Positions 44,001 through 56,679 of a stretch of 64,000 bases of DNA are shown piece by piece. The DNA lies in NCBI RefSeq assembly GCF_963678635.1, contig NC_087067.1, positions 53,684,233-53,748,232 of the forward strand. The letters run 5' to 3'. The DNA is from Symsagittifera roscoffensis (taxonomy: Eukaryota > Xenacoelomorpha > Acoela > Convolutidae). The position numbers and the translations under genes are program-made. Within the stretch, counting starts at the first letter, position 1; the number at the start of each line of letters is the position of its first letter. The notes beneath the pieces were generated by a model that saw nothing but the letters and a program-made list of their open reading frames with translations, was not told where the DNA came from and did not search any database.

Positions 44001-47000
44001 GTGGATGGCTGAGCTACTTCCAAGCTTCAATATTTTTGGCTGAGCTACTTGCTACCCCTCAAGGTTGTTGGCTGAGATACTTGCTACACCTCAAGGTGGT
44101 TGACTTAGCTGCTTGATACCTCTCGAGATGGTTGGCTGAGCTATTTTCTACCCCTCAAAGGAGTTCACTGAGCTTCTTTCATCCCCGTAAAGGTGGTTGG
44201 CTGACCTACTTGGTACCCTCGAGTTGGCTGGCTGATGTACTTGCTACCCTTCAAAGTGGTTCACTGAGCTATTTTTCTACCTTTCGAGGTGGTTGGCTGA
44301 TCTACTTGCTACCCTTCAAGATGGTTGGATGAGCTAGTTGCTACTTCTCAAGGTGGTTGACTCAGCTATTTTCTACCCCTTAAAGTGGTTCACTGAGCTA
44401 CGTTTCTTCCCCGTCGAGATGGTTGGCTGAGCTATTTGGTACGCCTCAAGATGGTTGGCTGAACTGCTTGCGACCCCTCAAGTAGGTCAGCTGAGCTACT
44501 TGCTACCACCCAAAGTGGTTAGGTGAGCTCCTTGGTAGACCTCAAGGTGGTTGGCTGAGCTATTTGCTGCCCCTCAGTATGGTTCTCTCAGCTACTTTTC
44601 TACCCCTCAAGGGGATGGATGAGCTACTCGCTACCCCTCAAGGTTGGCTCAGCTACTTGTTACCCATCAAGACTGTTGGCTGAACTACTTGCTACCCTTC
44701 AAGGTGGTTGACAGAGCTACTTGCAACCCCTCAGTTTGGTTGGCTGAGCTACTTGCTACCCCTCAAATTGGTCGACTGAGTTCTTTTTCTATCCATCAAG
44801 GTGATTGGCTGAACTACTTGCTACCCTTCAAGGTAGTTGGCTGAGCTACTTGCTAACCCGCCAGCTGGTTGACTGAGCTACCTTTTACCCATCAAGGTGG
44901 TTGGTTGAGCTACTTGTTAGCCCTCAACTGGTTGACTGAGCTGCTTGCTACCCCTCAAGGTGGCTGGCTGAGCTATTTGTTACACCTTAAGATGTTTTGC
45001 TGAGCTACTTACTACACCTCGAGGTCTTTGGCTGAGCTACTTGCTACCACTCAGTGTGGTTCTCGCAGCTACTTTTCTTCCCCCTCAAGGGGATGGATGA
45101 GCTACTCGCTACCCCTCAAGGTTGGCTCAGCTACTTGTTAGCCATCAAGGTGGCTGGCTGAGCTATTTGTTACACCTTAAGATGTTTGGCTGAGCTACTT
45201 ACTACACCTCGAGGTTTTTGGCTGAGCTGCTTGCTACCACTCAGTGTGGTTCTTTCAGCTACTTTTCTACCCCCTCAAGGGGATGGATGAGCTACTCGCT
45301 ACCCCTCAAGGTTGGCTCAGCTACTTGTTACCCATCAAGATTGTTGGCTGAACTACTTGCTACCCTTCAAGGTGGTTGACTGAGCTACTTGCAACCCCTC
45401 AGTTTGGTTGGCTGAGCTACTTGCTACCCCTCAAATTGGTCGACTGAGTTCTTTTTCTAACCATCAAGGTGGTTGGTTGAGCTACTTGTTAGCCCTCAAC
45501 TGGTTGGCTGAGCTGCTTGCTATCCCTCAAATAGGTCAGCAGGGCTGCTTGCTACCTTTCAAGTAGGTTAGCTGAGCTACTTGCTGCCCCTCAGGGTGGT
45601 TAGCTGAGCTTATTGCTACTCCCGAGGCGGATGGCTGAGCTAGTTCTAAGCTTCAATATTTTTGGCTGAGCTACTTGCTACCCCTCAAGGTTGTTGGCTG
45701 AGATACTTTCTACACCTCAAGGTGGTTGGCTGAGCTATTTGCTGCCCCTCAGTATGGTTCTCTCAGCTACTTTTCTACCCCTCAAGGGGATGGATGAGCT
45801 ACTCGCTACCCCTCAAGGTTGGCTCAGCTACTTGTTACCCATCAAGACTGTTGGCTGAATTACTTGCTACCCTTCAAGGTGGTTGACAGAGCTACTTGCA
45901 ACCCCTCAAGGTTGTTGGCTGAGATACTTGCTACACCTCAAGGTGGTTGGCTGAGCTACTTGCTACCCCTCAAATTGGTCGACTGAGTTCTTTTTCTATC
46001 CATCAAGGTGATTGGCTGAACTACTTGCTACCCCTCAAGGTGGTTGGCTGAGCTACTTGCTAACCCGCCAGCTGGTTGACTGAGCTACCTTTTACCCATC
46101 AAGGTGGTTGGTTGAGCTACTTGTTAGCCCTCAACTGGTTGACTGAGCTGCTTGCTATCCCTCAAGGTGGCTGGCTGAGCTATTTGTTACACCTTAAGAT
46201 GTTTTGCTGAGCTACTTACTACACCTCGAGGTCTTTGGCTGAGCTACTTGCTACCACTCAGTGTGGTTCTCTCAGCTACTTTTCTACCCCCTCAAGGGGA
46301 TGAATGAGCTACTCGCTACCCCTCAAGGTGGCTGGCTGAGCTATTTGTTACACCTTAAGATGTTTTGCTGAGCTACTTACTACACCTCGAGGTCTTTGGC
46401 TGAGCTACTTGCTACCACTCAGTGTGGTTCTCTCAGCTACTTTTCTACCCCCTCAAGGGGATGGATGAGCTACTCGCTACCCCTCAAGGTTGGCTCAGCT
46501 ACTTGTTAGCCATCAAGGTGGCTGGCTGAGCTATTTGTTACACCTTAAGATGTTTTGCTGAGCTACTTACTACACCTCGAGGTCTTTGGCTGAGCTACTT
46601 GCTACCACTCAGTGTGGTTCTCTCAGCTACTTTTCTACCCCCTCAAGGGGATGGATGAGCTACTCGCTACCCCTCAAGGTTGGCTCAGCTACTTGTTACC
46701 CATCAAGATTGTTGGCTGAACTACTTGCTACCCTTCAAGGTGGTTGACTGAGCTACTTGCAACCCCTCAGTTTGGTTGGCTGAGCTACTTGCTACCCCTC
46801 AAATTGGTCGACTGAGTTCTTTTTCTATCCATCAAGGTGGTTGGTTGAGCTACTTGTTAGCCCTCAACTGGTTGGCTGAGCTGCTTGCTATCCCTCAAGT
46901 AGGTCAGCAGGGCTGCTTGCTACCTTTCAAGTAGGTTAGCTGAGCTACTTGCTACCCCTCAGGGTGGTTAGCTGAGCTAATTGCTACTCCCGAGGCGGAT

Positions 47001-50000
47001 GGCTAAGCTAGTTCTAAGCTTCAATATTTTTGGCTGAGCTACTTGCTACCCCTCAAGGTTGTTGGCTGAGATAATTGCTACACCTCAAGGTGGTTGGCTG
47101 AGCTATTTGCTGCCCCTCAGTATGGTTCTCTCAGCTACTTTTCTACCCCTCAAGGGGATGGATGAGCTACTCGCTACCCCTCAAGGTTGGCTCAGCTACT
47201 TGTTACCCATCAATACTGTTGGCTGAACTACTTGCTACCCTTCAAGGTGGTTGACAGAGCTACTTGCAACCCCTCAGTTTGGTTGGCTGAGCTACTTGCT
47301 ACCCCTCAAATTGGTCGACTGAGTTCTTTTTCTATCCATCAAGGTGATTGGCTGAATTACTTGCTACCCCTCAAGGTGGTTGGCTGAGCTACTTGCTAAC
47401 CCGCCAGCTGGTTGACTGAGCTACCTTTTACCCATCAAGGTGGTTGGTTGAGCTACTTGTTAGCCCTCAACTGGTTGACTGAGCTGCTTGCTATCCCTCA
47501 AGGTGGCTGGCTGAGCTATTTGTTACACCTTAAGATGTTTTGCTGAGCTACTTACTACACCTCGAGGTCTTTGGCTGAGCTACTTGCTACCACTCAGTGT
47601 GGTTCTCTCAGCTACTTTTCTACCCCCTCAAGGGGATGAATGAGCTACTCGCTACCCCTCAAGGTGGCTGGCTGAGCTATTTGTTACACCTTAAGATGTT
47701 TTGCTGAGCTACTTACTACACCTCGAGGTCTTTGGCTGAGCTACTTGCTACCACTCAGTGTGGTTCTCTCAGCTACTTTTCTACCCCCTCAAGGGGATGG
47801 ATGAGCTACTCGCTACCCCTCAAGGTTGGCTCAGCTACTTGTTAGCCATCAAGGTGGCTGGCTGAGCTATTTGTTACACCTTAAGATGTTTTGCTGAGCT
47901 ACTTATTACACCTCGAGGTCTTTGGCTGAGCTACTTGCTACCACTCATTGTGGTTCTCTCAGCTACTTTTCTACCCCCTCAAGGGGATGGATGAGCTACT
48001 CGCTACCCCTCAAGGTTGGCTCAGCTACTTGTTACCCATCAAGATTGTTGGCTGAACTACTTGCTACCCCTCAGTTTGGTTGGCTGAGCTACTTGCTACC
48101 CCTCAAATTGGTCGACTGAGTTCTTTTTCTATCCATCAAGGTGGTTGGTTGAGCTACTTGTTAGCCCTCAACTGGTTGGCTGAGCTGCTTGCTATCCCTC
48201 AAGTAGGTCAGCAGGGCTGCTTGCTACCTTTCAAGTAGGTTAGCTGAGCTACTTGCTACCCCTCAGGGTGGTTAGCTGAGCTAATTGCTACGCCCGAGGC
48301 GGATGGCTGAGCTACTTCTAAGCTTCAATATTTTTGGCTGAGCTACTTGCTACCCCTCAAGTTTGTTGACTTAGCTGCTTGATACCTCTCGAGATGGTTG
48401 GCTGAGCTATTTTCTACCCCTCAAAGGAGTTCACTGAGCTTCTTTCATCCCCGTAAAGGTGGTTGGCTGACCTACTTGGTACCCTCGAGTTGGCTGGCTG
48501 ATGTACTTGCTACCCTTCAAAGTGGTTCACTGAGCTATTTTTCTACCTTTCGAGGTGGTTGGCTGATCTACTTGCTACCCTTCAAGATGGTTGGATGAGC
48601 TAGTTGCTACCTCTCAAGGTGGTTGACTCAGCTATTTTCTACCCCTTAAAGTGGTTCACTGAGCTACGTTTCTTCTCCGTCAAGATGGTTGGCTGAGCTA
48701 CTTGGTACGCCTCAAGATGGTTGGCTGAACTGCTTGCGACCCCTCAAGTAGGTTGGCTGAGCTACTTGTTAACCCTCAAGGTGGTTGGCTTAGCTACATA
48801 CTACACCTCCAGTAGTATGGCTGATCCATTTGTTATCCCTCGAGGTGGTTAGCAGAGCTACTTGCTACCCCTCAAGTTGATTGGCTCCCCCTCTAGTTGA
48901 GTGGTAACACCTCAAGGTATTTGGCTGATCTACTTTTACTCCTCAAGTTCATTGGCTGAGCTACTTGCTAACACTCAACGTGGTTGGCTAAGCTACTTGT
49001 TACCCCTCAAGGTGGTCAGCAGGGCTGCTTGCTACCTTTCAAGTAGGTTAGCTGAGCTACTTGCTACCCCTCAGGGTGGTTAGCTGAGCTAATTGCTACT
49101 CCCGAGGCGGATGGCTGAGCTACTTCTAAGCTTCAATATTTTTGGCTGAGCTACTTGCTACCCCTCAAGGTTGTTGGCTGAGATACTTGCTACACCTCAA
49201 GGTGGTTGACTTAGCTGCTTGATACCTCTCGAGATGGTTGGCTGAGCTATTTTCTACCCCTCAAAGGAGTTCACTGAGCTTCTTTCATCCCCGTAAAGGT
49301 GGTTGGCTGACCTACTTGGTACCCTCGAGTTGGCTGGCTGATGTACTTGCTACCCTTCAAAGTGGTTCACTGAGCTATTTTTCTACCTTTCGAGGTGGTT
49401 GGCTGATCTACTTGCTACCCTTCAAGATGGTTGGATGAGCTAGTTGCTACCTCTCAAGGTGGTTGACTCAGCTATTTTCTACCCCTTAAAGTGGTTCACT
49501 GAGCTACGTTTCTTCCCCGTCGAGATGGTTGGCTGAGCTACTTGGTACGCCTCAAGATGGTTGGCTGAACTGCTTGCGACCCCTCAAGTAGGTCAGCTGA
49601 GCTACTTGCTACCACCCAAAGTGGTTAGGTGAGCTCCTTGGTAGACCTCAAGGTGGTTGGCTGAGCTATTTGCTGCCCCTCAGTATGGTTCTCTCAGCTA
49701 CTTTTCTACCCCTCAAGGGGATGGATGAGCTACTCGCTATTCTTCAAGGTTGGCTCAGCTACCTGTTACCCATCAAGACTGTTGGCTGAACTACTTGCTA
49801 CCCTTCAAGGTGGTTGACAGAGCTACTTGCTACCCCTCAAATTGGTCGACTGAGTTCTTTTTCTATCCATCAAGGTGATTGGCTGAACTACTTGCTACCC
49901 CTCAAGGTGGTTGGCTGAGCTACTTGCTAACCCGCCAGCTGGTTGACTGAGCTACCTTTTACCCATCAAGGTGGTTGGTTGAGCTACTTGTTAGCCCTCA

Positions 50001-50650
50001 ACTGGTTGACTGAGCTGCTTGCTATCCCTCAAGTAGGTCAGCTGAGCTACTTGCTACCCCTCAAGGTGGCTGGCTGAGCTATTTGTTACACCTTAAGATG
50101 TTTTGCTGAGCTACTTACTACACCTCGAGGTCTTTGGCTGAGCTACTTGCTACCACTCAGTGTGGTTCTCTCAACTATTTTCTACCCCCTCAAGGTGATG
50201 GATGAGCTACTCGCTACCCCTCAAGGTTGGTTCAGCTACTTGTTACCCATCAAGATTGTTGGCTGAACTACTTGCTACCCTTCAAGGTGGTTGACTGAGC
50301 TACTTGCAACCCCTCAGTTTGGTTGGCTGAGCTAGTTGCTACCCCTCAAATTGGTCGACTGAGTTCTTTTTCTATCCATCAAGGTGATTGGCTGAGCTAC
50401 TTGCTACCCCTCAAGGTGGTTGGCTGAGCTACTTGCTAACCCGCCAGTTGGTTGATTGAGCTATCTTTTACCCATCAAGGTGGTTGGTTGAGCTATTTGT
50501 TAGCCCTCAACTGGTTGGCTGACCTGCTTGCTATCCCTCAAGTAGGTCAGCTGAGCTACTTGCTACCCCTCAAGGTGGCTGGCTGAGCTATTTGTTACCC
50601 CTTAAGATGTTTTGCTGAGCTACTTACTACACCTCGACGTCTTTGGCTGA
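41040..50650. repeat. Family of long higher-order repeats in the array
   Basis: A multi-monomer block beginning 'cttctaagcttcaatatttttggctgag' in two parts and running through 'cccctcaaaggagttcactg' recurs with the same internal frame at 41,167, 43,110, 44,132, 48,398 and 49,238. Spacing is irregular (1,943, 1,022, 4,266 and 840 bp). Related sub-blocks ('ctcaaattggtcgactgag', 'ccttaagatgttttgctgag') fill the space between. The pattern suggests repeated unequal exchange or replication slippage of blocks rather than of single monomers. Confidence 0.8.
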
Positions 50651-50765
50651 GCTACTTGCTACCCTTCAAGATGGTTGGCTGAGCTACTTGCTGCACCTCA
50701 AGGTGGTTGACTGAGCTACTTGCTATCCCTCAAGTAGGTTGGCTGAGCTCATTGTAACCCCTAAA

Positions 50766-50944
50766 AAAGTTTCGCTGAGCTATTTACTTCCACTTCAGGT
50801 GGTTGGCTGAGCTAATTGCTATCCATCAAAGTGGTTGGCTGAACTATTTGCTCTCCTTCAAGATAGTTCAGCCAACCACTTTGATGGATAGCAATTAGCT
50901 CAGCCAACCACCAGAAGTGGAAGTAAATAGCTCAGCGAAACTTT
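50766..50944. repeat. Near-perfect 79-bp palindrome in the array
   Basis: 50,766-50,844 and 50,866-50,944 are reverse complements with a single mismatch and a 21-bp spacer. The right arm is a short reversed stretch in otherwise forward monomers, directly copied from the left arm. This fits snap-back (template-switch) synthesis. Confidence 0.95.
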
Positions 50945-51189
50945 TACTCAGCGAAACGAAGCTACTTGCTACCCCTCAAGGTGGTTGACTGAGCTCTTTT
51001 TCTAGCCCTAAAGATGGTTGGCTGAGCTACTTGCTACCACTCAAGTTGGTTGACTGTGCTACTTGCTAACCATCAAGTAGGTTGGCTGAGCTACTTAATA
51101 CTCTTCAATGTGGTTCCTGAGCTAATTTTTACCCCTCAAGGTGGTTGGCTGAGCTAACTGTTACCTGTGAAGACTTTTTGTTGAGCTAC

Positions 51190-54100
51190 TTACTACACCT
51201 CGAGGTGGTTGGCTAGGCTAGTTTCTATCCGTCAAGATGGTTGGCTGAGCTAACTGTTGCCTCTGAAGAAATTTTGTTGAGCTACTTTTTACACCTCGAT
51301 GTGATTGGCTGAGCTACTTGCTACCCCTCAAGGTGGTTGACTGAGCTAATTATGACCCCTAAAGAACTTTTATTGAGCTACTTACTACACCTCGAGTTGG
51401 TTGGCTGAGCTAATTGTTACCCCTCAAGAGTTTTTGTTGAGCTACCTACTACACGTCGAGGTGGTTGGCTGAGCTAGTTGCTATCTGTCAAGTGGTTTGC
51501 CTGAGCTACTTGCTACACATCGAGTTGGTTGGCTGAGCTAGCTAATATCCGTCAAGGTGATTGGCTGAGCTACTTGCTACACTTCGAGGTGATTGGCTGA
51601 GCTAGTTGCTACCCCTCAAGGTCGTTGACTGAGCTACTTGCTACCCCTCAAGTAGGTTGGCTGAGCTAATTGTTACCCCTCAAAGTGGTTGGCTGAGCTA
51701 ATTGTTACCCCTCAAAAATTTTTTCTGAGCTTTTTACTACATCTCGAGTTAGTTGGCTAAGCTACTTGCTACACTTCGAGGTGATTTGCTGAGCTACTTG
51801 GTACCCCTCAAGATGGTTGACTGAGGCACTTTCTACCCCTCAAGTAGGTTGGCTTAGCTATTTTTTACACCTCAAGGTGTTTTGCTGAGCAACTTTTTAC
51901 CCCTCGAGGTGGTCGGCTGAGATTGTTGCTATCCGTCAAGAGGGTTGCCTGAGCTACTTGTTACACCTTGAGGTGGTTGGCTGAGCTAGTTGCTATCCGT
52001 CAAGGTGGTTGGCTGAGCTACTTGCTACACTTCGAAGTGATTGGATGAGCTACTTTCTACCCCTCAAAGTGGTTGACTGAGGTACTTGCTACCCCTCAAC
52101 TAGGTTGGCTGAGCTAATTGTTACCCCTCAAGGTGTTTTGCTGAGCTACTTACTACCCCTCGAGTTGTTTGGCTGGATAGTTGCTTTCCGTCAAGGTGAT
52201 TGGCTGAGCTACTTGCTACACTTCGAAGTGATTGGCTGAGCTAGTTGCTACCCCTCAAGGTGGTTGACTGAGCTACTTGCTAACCCTCAAGTAGGTTGGC
52301 TGAGCTAATTAATACCCCTCAAAGTGGTTGGCTGAGCTAATTGTTACCCCTCAAAAAATTTTTCTGAGCTGCTTACTACATCTCGAGTTGGTTGGCTAAG
52401 CTACTTGCTACACTTCGAGGTGATTTGCTGAGCTACTTGGTACCCCTCAAGATGGTTGACTGAGGCACTTTCTACCCCTCAAGTAGGTTGGCTTAGCTAT
52501 TTTTTACACCTCAATGTGTTTTTCTGAGCAACTTTTTACCCCTCGAGGTGGTCGGCTGAGATTGTTGCTATCCGTCAAGACGGTTGCCTGAGCTACTTGT
52601 TACACCTTGAGGTGGTTGGCTGAGCTAGTTGCTATCCGTCAAGGTGGTTGGCTGAGCTACTTGCTACATGTCGAGGTGATTGGCTGAGCTACTTGCTACC
52701 CCTCAAGTAGGTTGGCTGAGCTAAATTTTACCCCTCAAGGTGTTTTGCTGAGCTACTTACTACCCCTCGAGGTGGTTGGCTCAGATAGTTGCTATCCGTC
52801 AAGAGGGTTGGCTGAGCTACTTGCTACACTTCGAAGCGATTGGATGAGCTACTTTCTACCCCTCAAAGTGGTTGACTGAGGTACTTGCTACCCCTCAACT
52901 AGGTTGGCTGAGCTAATTGTTACCCCTCAAGGTGTTTTGCTGAGCTACTTACTACCCCACGAGTTGATTGGCTGGATAGTTGCTTTCCGTCAAGGTTGTT
53001 GACTAAGCTCTTTTTCTAGCCCTCAGGGTGGTTGGCTGAGCTACTTACTACCCCTCAAGGTGGTTGACTGAGCTACTTGCTAACCCTCAAGAGGGTTGGC
53101 TGAGCTACTTTTTTGCCCCTCAATGTGGTTGGTTGAGCTACTTGCTACCCCTCAAGGTGGTTGACTGAGCTCTTTTTCTAGCCATCAAGGTGGTTGGCTG
53201 AGATACTTACTCCCCCTCAACCTGGTAAACTCAGCTAATTGCTACCCCTCGAGGTGGTTGGCTGAGGTACTTGCTGCGACTCAATGTGTTTGGCTGAACT
53301 ATTTGCTACACCTCAAGGTGGTTGGCTGAGCTACTTGCTTCCCCTCAAAGTGGTGCACTGAGCTACTTTCTTCCCCGTCAAGGTGGTTGGCTGAGCTACT
53401 TGCTACCCCTCAAGGTGGTTGACTAAGCTCTTTTTCTAGCCCTCAAAGTGTTTGGCTGAGCTACTTACTACACCTCGAGGTGGTTGGCTGAGCTACTTGC
53501 TACACTTCGAAGTGATTGGATGAGCTACTTGCTACCCTTCAAGGTGGTTGGCTGAGCTACTTGCTACACTTCGAAGTGATTGGATGAGCTACTTTCTACC
53601 CCTCAAAGTGGTTGACTGAGGTACTTGCTACCCCTCAACTAGGTTGGCTGAGCTAATTGTTACCCCTCAAGGTGTTTTGCTGAGCTACTTACTACCCCAC
53701 GAGTTGATTGGCTGGATAGTTGCTTTCTGTCAAGGTTGTTGACTAAGCTCTTTTTCTAGCCCTCAGAGTGGTTGGCTGAGCTACTTACTACCCCTCAAGG
53801 TGGTTGACTGAGCTACTTGCTAACCCTCAAGAGGGTTGGCTGAGCTACTTTTTTGCCCCTCAATGTGGTTGGTTGAGCTACTTGCTACCCCTCAAGGTGG
53901 TTGACTGAGCTCTTTTTCTAGCCATCAAGGTGGTTGGCTGAGATACTTACTCCCCCTCAACCTGGTAAACTCAGCTAATTGCTACCCCTCGAGGTGGTTG
54001 GCTGAGGTACTTGCTGCGACTCAATGTGTTTGGCTGAACTATTTGCTACACCTCAAGGTGGTTGGCTGAGCTACTTGCTTCCCCTCAAAGTGGTGCACTG

Positions 54101-54560
54101 AGCTACTTTCTTCCCCGTCAAGGTGGTTGGCTGAGCTACTTGCTACCCCTCAAGGTGGTTGACTAAGCTCTTTTTCTAGCCCTCAAAGTGTTTGGCTGAG
54201 CTACTTACTACACCTCGAGGTGGTTGGCTGAGCTACTTGCTACACTTCGAAGTGATTGGATGAGCTACTTGCTACCCTTCAAGGTGGTTGACTGAGGTAC
54301 TTGCTACCCCTCAACTAGGTTGGATGAGCTAATTGTTACCACTCAAGGTGTTTTGCTGAGCTACTTACTACCCCTCGAGTTGGTTGGCTGGATAGTTGCC
54401 ATCCGTCAAGTTGGTTGGCTGAGCTACTTGCTACCTCTCAAAGTTGTTGACTAAGCCCTTTTTCTAGCCCTCAGGGTGGTTGGCTGAGCTACTTACTAAC
54501 CCTGAAGGTGGTTGACTGAGCTATTTGCTAACCCTCAAGTAGGTTGGCTGAGCTACTTGT
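51190..54560. repeat. Further higher-order repeats, including a ~730-bp tandem duplication
   Basis: The block containing 'tacttgctacacttcgaag', 'gctttc.gtcaaggttgttg' and 'cctggtaaactcagc' occurs around 52,810-53,540 and again around 53,545-54,280, nearly identical. Earlier, 51,660-52,050 and 52,290-52,680 repeat one another with small differences ('acttcgaggtgatttgctg', 'gaggcactttctacccctc'). Confidence 0.75.
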
Positions 54561-55419
54561 TACCCCTCATTATGGTTGGCTGAGCTACTTGCTACCCCTC
54601 AAGGTGGTTGACTGAGCTCTTTTTCTAGCCATCCAGGTGGTTGGCTGAGCTATTTACCCCACCCCCCCTCAATCTGGTAAATTCAGCTAATTGCTACCCC
54701 TCCAGGTGGTTGGCTGAGCTACTTGCTACGACTCAAGTTGGTTGACTGAACTACTTGCTACACCTCAAGGTGGTTGGCTGAGCTACTTGCTTCCCCTCAA
54801 AGTGGTTCACTGAGCTACTTTCTTCCCCGTCAAGGTGGTTGGCTGATTTACTTGCTACCACTCAAGGTGGTTGACTAAGCTCTTTTTCTAGCCCTCAAAG
54901 TGTTTGGCTGAGCTATTGACTACCCCTCAAGCTGGTTAGCTCAGCTACTTGCTACCCCTCGAGGTGGTTGGCTCAGCTATTTGCTACCCCTCGAGGTGGT
55001 TGGCTGAGCTACTTGCTACCCCTCAAGGTGGTTGGCTGAACTACTTGCTACACCTCAAAGTGATTAGCTGAACTAGTTGCTACCCCCCGAAGTGGTTGGC
55101 TGAGCTACATGCTAACCCTCAGTTTGGTTCTCTCAGCTACTTTTCTACCCCCTCAAGGCGATGGCTGAGCTACTCGCTACCCCTCAAGAAGGTTGGCTCA
55201 GCTACATGTTACCCCTTAAGGTGGCTAGCTTATGTATATGCTACCCCTCGAGGTGGTTGGCTGAGCTACTTGCTACCCCTCAAAATGGTTCACTGAGCTA
55301 CTTTCATCCCCGTCAAGATTGTTGGCTGAGCTTCTTGCGACTCCCCAAACTGGTTTACTGAGCTACTTTTCTTCCCCCTCATGTAGGTTGACTGAGGTAC
55401 TTGTTACCGCTCAAAGTGC

Positions 55420-56440
55420 TCAAAATTTGTCCCAGTGGTCAAAAACTTAATCACGGCGGTCAAACATTAGTCGCAGCGTGTTCGAAAAATAAATCGCCGC
55501 GGTCAAATTTTAGTCGCGGTGGTCCAAAAATTAGTCGCAATGGTCAAAAATTTAAACGCGGCTTGGTCGAAAGGATGGTCGCGGTGGTCGAAAAATTACT
55601 TGCCGCGGTCAAAAAGTTTGTCGATGCATGGTCAAAAAAACAGGCGTGTCGGGCAAAAAATCGGTTGCGCTGGTCGAAAACATAGTCGCAGCGGTCAAAA
55701 AATTAGTCGTGGCTTGGTCAAAAAAATAATCGCGGTGGCCAAAAATTTAGTCGCGGCGGTCAAAAAATTAATCGCGGTTTGGTCAAAAAAATAGACGCGG
55801 TGGTCAGAAAAATAGTCGCTGTAGTCGCGGTGGTCGAAACAGTCGCGGTGGGCGAAAAATTATTTGCGGCGATCGAAAAATTACTCGTGGCGGTGGAAAA
55901 ATTAGTCGCGGCATGGTCGAAAAAATTGTCGCGGCGGTCAAAAATTAGTTGCGTTGGTCAAAAATTGGCCCGATCATGGTCGAAAAAAGGTTGCGACCGG
56001 TGGGAACGAAAAAAAATCAATATCAAAAGGGTGAAACGAGTTTGATGCAGATAGATAAATCGAATATCCGAAAAAAATGAACTGTCATTTGTTTGCCATT
56101 TGCTGCTTCTGTTAATATGATGATTGTTTTTTAAAGTTTTTGCGACTAACTCTTCGACAACGCCCGGACTAATTTTCGACAACGCCTTGACTAAATTTTC
56201 GACCGCCGAGACTAATTTTTCGACCATGCAGCGATTAATTTTTCGACCGCCGCGACTAATTTTTCGACGGCCGCGGCCAAATCTTTGACCATGCAGCGAC
56301 TAATTTTTTGACCGCCGCCACTAATTTTTTGACCGCCGCGACTAATTCTTCGTTCGAGCGCCGCAACTATTTTTTAGACCGCCGCGACTAATTTTTTAAC
56401 CGCCGCGACTAATTTGTTGACCATCGCGACCGAGATACGG
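55420..56440. repeat. Inverted pair of TTAGTCGCGG-type arrays
   Basis: About 55,430-55,990 holds loose tandem copies of 'ggtcaaaaaattagtcgcgg' and 'catggtcgaaaaa'. About 56,140-56,440 holds the same motifs reversed, as 'cgaccgccgcgactaattttt' split by variants. A unique core of about 150 bp separates them. The block begins directly where the 32-bp array ends. It has the form of a fold-back element; frames with 'VVKNLVAAVKKL'-like patterns are artefacts. Confidence 0.85.
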
Positions 56441-56679
56441 TATTTCCAGAGTTTGTCCGCGACTTAAAACCCTGTCCAGACTATGGATTTTCGGTTGCGG
56501 AATTAACATTTCCACGACCGACAAAGTCGAAAAATTAGTCGCGGAACTCGACCCGGGTTTTTATGACTATTAGTCTTCACCGAACGCTTTTTATAGGATT
56601 TTCTATGACTCCGTGAAATATCCACTAATCTTTCGTGTTCCCCGAATCGAGATTTTTCACCTAATTTGAAGCAAGATTT

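Larger units (their letters stand above)
28045..55415. repeat. 27-kb tandem array of a 32-bp monomer
   Basis: A 32-bp monomer with consensus TGGCTGAGCTACTTGC followed by TACCCCTCAAGGTGGT runs almost without break, about 850 copies, each a few bases off consensus. Monomers are mostly in one orientation, with reversed stretches at 37,950-38,647 and 50,866-50,944. Because 32 is not a multiple of three, reading runs through all three frames, giving repetitive open frames rich in LLATPQ and SYLLPLKVV. They arise from variants that lose the TGA of GGCTGA and are not genes. There is no unique spacer between monomers, so it is not CRISPR-like. It occupies most of the 32-kb intron between thioredoxin exons. 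Confidence 0.97.

Noticed and set aside
28045-55415. Open frames of 60-94 codons with repeated LLATPQ and SYLLPLKVV patterns
   Set aside because: They follow from the 32-bp monomer, occur in all frames as variants lose the TGA, and have no start or stop conservation.
28045-55415. Resemblance of a 32-bp repeat array to CRISPR
   Set aside because: Monomers are directly adjacent with no unique spacers, copies vary freely, and the context is a eukaryotic intron.
55401-56227. Valine/lysine-rich frames such as 'VVKNLVAAVKKL'
   Set aside because: Products of the TTAGTCGCGG-type repeat in several frames; no independent coding evidence.
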